A stretch of 9,686 nucleotides of DNA from Actinomycetes bacterium (GTDB taxonomy: Bacteria > Actinomycetota > Acidimicrobiia > Acidimicrobiales > CADCSY01). Position 1 is the stretch's first letter; the number at the start of each line of letters is the position of its first letter. The position numbers and the translations under genes are program-made. Where the stretch lies: the NCBI GenBank assembly GCA_025464025.1, contig JAODBP010000205.1, positions 1 through 9,686 on the forward strand, read 5' to 3'. Below are positions 7,484 through 9,686 of the stretch, piece after piece. A model generated the notes under the pieces. The model ran no database searches and was not told where the DNA came from. It saw nothing but the letters and a program-made list of their open reading frames with translations.

Positions 7484-8265
7484 TCGTGCGGCGGACGGCG
7501 GTCCTGCTCGCCCTGGTGCTCGTGGCCGTCGGTTGCAGCACGCCGCACAAGTACGACCCGCTGCCCGTGCCCGATGCGTCGGAGGACACCACGCCCACGT
7601 CGTCGACGGTCGCCCCCCGGCTCGACGAGGTGCAGCTGGCGCCGGTCGAGGGCCGGACCACGGCCACGACGACGGCGATCGGCCCCGGCCCGGTCACGAT
7701 CGTCGGCCGGGTCGACGGTCCCGACGGCCCCGTCTCCAACGCGCGGGTGCACCTCGACCGCCTCGTGGGCGACGGCGTCGCCAGCGTCGAGGTGCCCACC
7801 GGTCCCGACGGCTCCTGGAACGTCCAGAACGTGCTCGGCGGGCGCTACCGCATCCGGGCCTACCAGACGCCCTCGCTCGGCATGCTCCGGGCCCAGGTCG
7901 TGTTCGTCGATTCGCCCAAGGCCAAGCCGGTGGTGCTCCGCGTCGACCGGTTCGACGGGCTCGAGGTCGACGTCGCCATCGCGCCCAGCCCGCCCGTCGT
8001 CGGGACCCCGGCAACCCTCACGGTGCGCGTCGCCGTCCGCCAGGTCGACGCCACCGGCTTCGTGCGGGCCGCGCCCCAGGCCGGCATCTCGGTCACCCTG
8101 TCGGGCTCCGGCTCGTGGGGCGTGTCGACGGCGAACCCATCGGTCACCGATGCCGCCGGCGAGGCCACGTTCGAGGTCACGTGCGGGGCATCGGGCCCCC
8201 AACCGCTGTCGGCCACGTTGAGCACGGGCGAGAGCCAACCGCTCCAGCTCCCGGCCTGCGCGTGA
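7480..8265 (+). CDS. Lipoprotein with carboxypeptidase-regulatory-like and Ig-like domains
   Basis: The product has 261 residues from the GTG overlapping the previous stop; a second GTG two codons later is equally possible. VRRT, a Leu/Val-rich core and VAVGC (Cys19) form a lipoprotein signal peptide, slightly atypical because Ala, not Leu, sits at -3. Residues 20-65 are a Thr/Ser/Pro-rich linker. About 67-160 look like a carboxypeptidase D regulatory-like beta sandwich: VTIVGRVDGPDGPVSNARVHL, GPDGSWNVQNVLGGRYRIRAY. About 165-261 resemble a bacterial Ig-like (Big-1 type) domain: PATLTVRVAVRQVDA, AGISVTLSGSGSW, VTDAAGEATFEVTC. Two late cysteines (VTC and PACA) could pair outside the membrane. 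There is no catalytic signature, so a surface-binding or structural role is likely, but its function is unknown. It sits inside an otherwise cytoplasmic gene run. Confidence 0.8.
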   Translation: MIVRRTAVLLALVLVAVGCSTPHKYDPLPVPDASEDTTPTSSTVAPRLDEVQLAPVEGRTTATTTAIGPGPVTIVGRVDGPDGPVSNARVHLDRLVGDGVASVEVPTGPDGSWNVQNVLGGRYRIRAYQTPSLGMLRAQVVFVDSPKAKPVVLRVDRFDGLEVDVAIAPSPPVVGTPATLTVRVAVRQVDATGFVRAAPQAGISVTLSGSGSWGVSTANPSVTDAAGEATFEVTCGASGPQPLSATLSTGESQPLQLPACA

Positions 8266-9122
8266 CCGACGTCCGCTACGGGCCGGCGCTCAAGCGCCTC
8301 ACCCGGGTGGGTCCGGCCGAGGTGGCCGCCGTCGTCAGCGGCCCGGCGACGGCGCCCCCCGTGCTGTTCCTCCACGGCTTCCCGACGCATGGCTGGCTGT
8401 GGCGCAAGGTGCTGGTCGAGCTGGGCGACGAGGTCCGGGCCCTGGTGCCCGACCTCCTGGGGTTGGGCGACACGGTGGTCTCGCCCTACGCCGACTTCAG
8501 CGTGCCGGCCCAGGCCGAGCTGCTGCTCGAGTGGCTCGACGGCATGGAGGTCGACCGGGTCGCCGTGGTCGCCCACGACCAGGGCGGCGCGGTGGCCCAG
8601 CAGCTCGTCGCCAAGCACCCGGGCCGCGTCAGCCACCTCGGGCTGGTCGACGTGGTGGCCTACGACAACTGGCCGGTGCGGCTCGTCGCCGCCCTCAGCC
8701 GGCTGGCCCGGACGCCGGGCGTCGACAACGTCGCCTATGCCCTCGGCCTGCCCGGCCCGGTCGGCCGCCTGGTCTTCCGGCGCGCCGTGCACGACGCCGC
8801 CGTGATGCCCGACGACGTGGTCGACGAGTACCTGCGCCCCCTCCTCACGCCGGACGGCCGCGAGCGGGCCCGTCGCTACGTGCTGGCCGGCGACGCCCGG
8901 CACACCCTCGAGTGCCTGCCCGGCCTCCGAGCCTGGGACGGTCCGGCGTTCGTGGCGTGGGGCGCGGACGACCCGTTCCTCTCGCCGTCGTGGGGCCTGC
9001 GCCTGGTCGACGACCTCCGGGGTGCCGACCGGCTCGAGCTCCTCCCGTTCTGCGGGCACCTGGTCCCGGAGGAGCGCCCGGCCGAGCTGGCCGGCCTGAT
9101 CCGGGCGCTGCTGGCCCGGTGA
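8262..9122 (+). CDS. Alpha/beta hydrolase with Asp nucleophile (epoxide hydrolase / haloalkane dehalogenase-like)
   Basis: The product has 286 residues, starting at the GTG of a GTGA overlap. It is a complete alpha/beta-hydrolase: oxyanion-side motif LHGFPTHGWLW (HGFP at 38-41), strand VRALVPDLLGLG, nucleophile elbow AHDQGG with Asp106, acid in WGADDPFL (Asp236 or 237) and catalytic His266 in CGHLVPEERP. An Asp, not a Ser, at the nucleophile position places it with epoxide hydrolases and haloalkane dehalogenases, which work through a covalent ester, not with esterases. HGFP fits epoxide hydrolases, while PTHGWLWR and the overall layout also recall dehalogenases. The residue after the nucleophile is Gln where both groups usually have Trp, so substrate cannot be called. 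A helical lid lies at about 132-215. No signal peptide is seen, so it is probably cytoplasmic. Confidence 0.88.
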   Translation: MTDVRYGPALKRLTRVGPAEVAAVVSGPATAPPVLFLHGFPTHGWLWRKVLVELGDEVRALVPDLLGLGDTVVSPYADFSVPAQAELLLEWLDGMEVDRVAVVAHDQGGAVAQQLVAKHPGRVSHLGLVDVVAYDNWPVRLVAALSRLARTPGVDNVAYALGLPGPVGRLVFRRAVHDAAVMPDDVVDEYLRPLLTPDGRERARRYVLAGDARHTLECLPGLRAWDGPAFVAWGADDPFLSPSWGLRLVDDLRGADRLELLPFCGHLVPEERPAELAGLIRALLAR

Positions 9123-9622
9123 ACCCGTACGAGGTGCTCGGCGTGGCCGTCGACGCCCCGGTCGAGGAGATCCACCGGGCCTACCTCCAGGTCGCCCGGA
9201 CCCACCACCCCGACTTCTTCGTCGACGCCCCGCCGGGGGAGCGGGCGGCGGCCGAGGCGCGCATGCGGGCGGCGAACGAGGCGTGGGCCATCCTGGGTGA
9301 CCCGGCCCGTCGGCGGACCCTCGACGCCGAGGCTCCGCCCCGTCCGTTCCAGCCCTTCCACGTGGACGAGGACGAGCCCGACCCGCGGGACGCGCCCGAC
9401 GTGCCCTACCGCCCGATGGCACCGCCGACCCCGCGCCAGCGGGCGACGACGCTCGCCCCTGTGCTGCTGTTCGCGTCCTCAGTGGTGATCGGCATCGTCG
9501 GCTCGTTCATGCGCCTCACCGGCATCGTCGCCCTGGCCTTCGTCCTGTTCCTCCTGGCCTGCATCGGCTTCCTCGTGGTCGCCCTGCTCGCCCTCAGCCA
9601 GGCCCGCCAGGACGAGGGGTGA
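9119..9622 (+). CDS. J-domain protein with two C-terminal membrane helices
   Basis: The product has 167 residues from the GTG in a GTGA overlap. Residues 1-70 are a J domain: NPYEVLGVAVDAPVEEIHRAY, the DnaK-stimulating HPD tripeptide at 30-32, a helix III with AANEAWAILGDPARR and RTLDAE. A proline- and acid-rich linker (about 72-108) follows. Two hydrophobic stretches (112-130 and about 135-159) are likely transmembrane helices, placing the J domain on the cytoplasmic side. The zinc-finger and substrate-binding C-terminal domains of DnaJ are absent, so it is a type III J protein that probably recruits DnaK to the membrane. Its client is unknown. J domains often act on neighbours or partners in the same operon, but nothing in the sequence names one. 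Confidence 0.87.
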   Translation: MNPYEVLGVAVDAPVEEIHRAYLQVARTHHPDFFVDAPPGERAAAEARMRAANEAWAILGDPARRRTLDAEAPPRPFQPFHVDEDEPDPRDAPDVPYRPMAPPTPRQRATTLAPVLLFASSVVIGIVGSFMRLTGIVALAFVLFLLACIGFLVVALLALSQARQDEG

Positions 9623-9686
9623 AGCGGGCGCTTCCGCTGCTGGCGGTGGTGGCGGCGGTCGGGCTCGTCGTGCTGCTGGTGGGCAG
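9619..9686 (+). CDS. 5' end of an exported or membrane protein (partial)
   Basis: A GTG overlapping the preceding TGA (GTGA) opens a frame that runs to the window edge. The 22 visible complete codons read VKRALPLLAVVAAV then GLVVLLVG: a basic start and a long hydrophobic run typical of a signal peptide or membrane anchor. Nothing more can be said about function. The overlap pattern of the four preceding junctions supports this as a real gene. Confidence 0.6.
   Translation, partial: MKRALPLLAVVAAVGLVVLLVG

Noticed and set aside
7860..9422. Minus-strand open frame of 520 codons opposite the hydrolase and J-protein genes
   Set aside because: Antisense shadow: no recognisable motifs, and the plus-strand genes have complete family signatures and coupled starts.

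Overview
The window is GC-rich bacterial chromosome with the composition, start-codon use (mostly GTG) and gene families of an actinobacterium. The BsuPI-type lipoprotein, the GroES-like paralogue ending in STGLYL, a DUF2332 protein, a helix-turn-helix/citrate synthase fusion and the hisF...hisI-trpE order all fit Actinomycetota. Class Acidimicrobiia is my best guess, but the sequence here does not prove it. The window is almost fully coding: no gene-free stretch exceeds about 75 bases. I see no rRNA, tRNA, CRISPR array, insertion sequence, attachment site or replication origin.

Layout. (1) 1-962, plus strand: the 3' part of hisF, overlapped by a small secreted lipoprotein gene with a BsuPI-like domain. 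(2) 978-1307, plus: a GroES-like co-chaperone paralogue, apparently with its own leaderless promoter. (3) 1367-2386, minus: a DUF2332 protein. It is convergent with the GroES-like gene and divergent from (4). (4) 2444-4016, plus: a protein joining an N-terminal DNA-binding domain to a citrate synthase domain with its catalytic residues intact, then an OsmC/Ohr-family thiol peroxidase-like protein. (5) 4013-4777, minus: trans-aconitate methyltransferase (tam). Its stop codon shares the same CTAG tetranucleotide as the OsmC stop. (6) 4850 to the end, plus: a tightly packed run of hisI, trpE, a YgfZ-like folate-binding protein, a lipoprotein, an alpha/beta hydrolase with an Asp nucleophile, a J-domain membrane protein and the first codons of another exported or membrane protein. 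The five junctions from trpE onward are all 4-base GTGA overlaps.

How it works together. hisF, hisI and trpE belong to histidine and tryptophan biosynthesis, which commonly lie close together in actinobacteria. Here a block of about 4.3 kb of accessory genes on alternating strands separates hisF from hisI. That block holds two proteins linked to tricarboxylates (the citrate synthase-like fusion and Tam), a probable peroxide-defence protein and a GroES-like chaperone. This hints at metabolic or stress homeostasis, but the link is inferred from position only. The most testable regulatory elements are a composite inverted repeat between the DUF2332 gene and the fusion gene, and a recurring TAnnnT-six bases-start codon pattern that suggests leaderless transcripts.

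I do not see a clearly novel multi-gene system. The best candidates for a second look are the DNA-binding/citrate synthase fusion with its adjacent operator-like repeat, and the chain of translationally coupled genes behind trpE.
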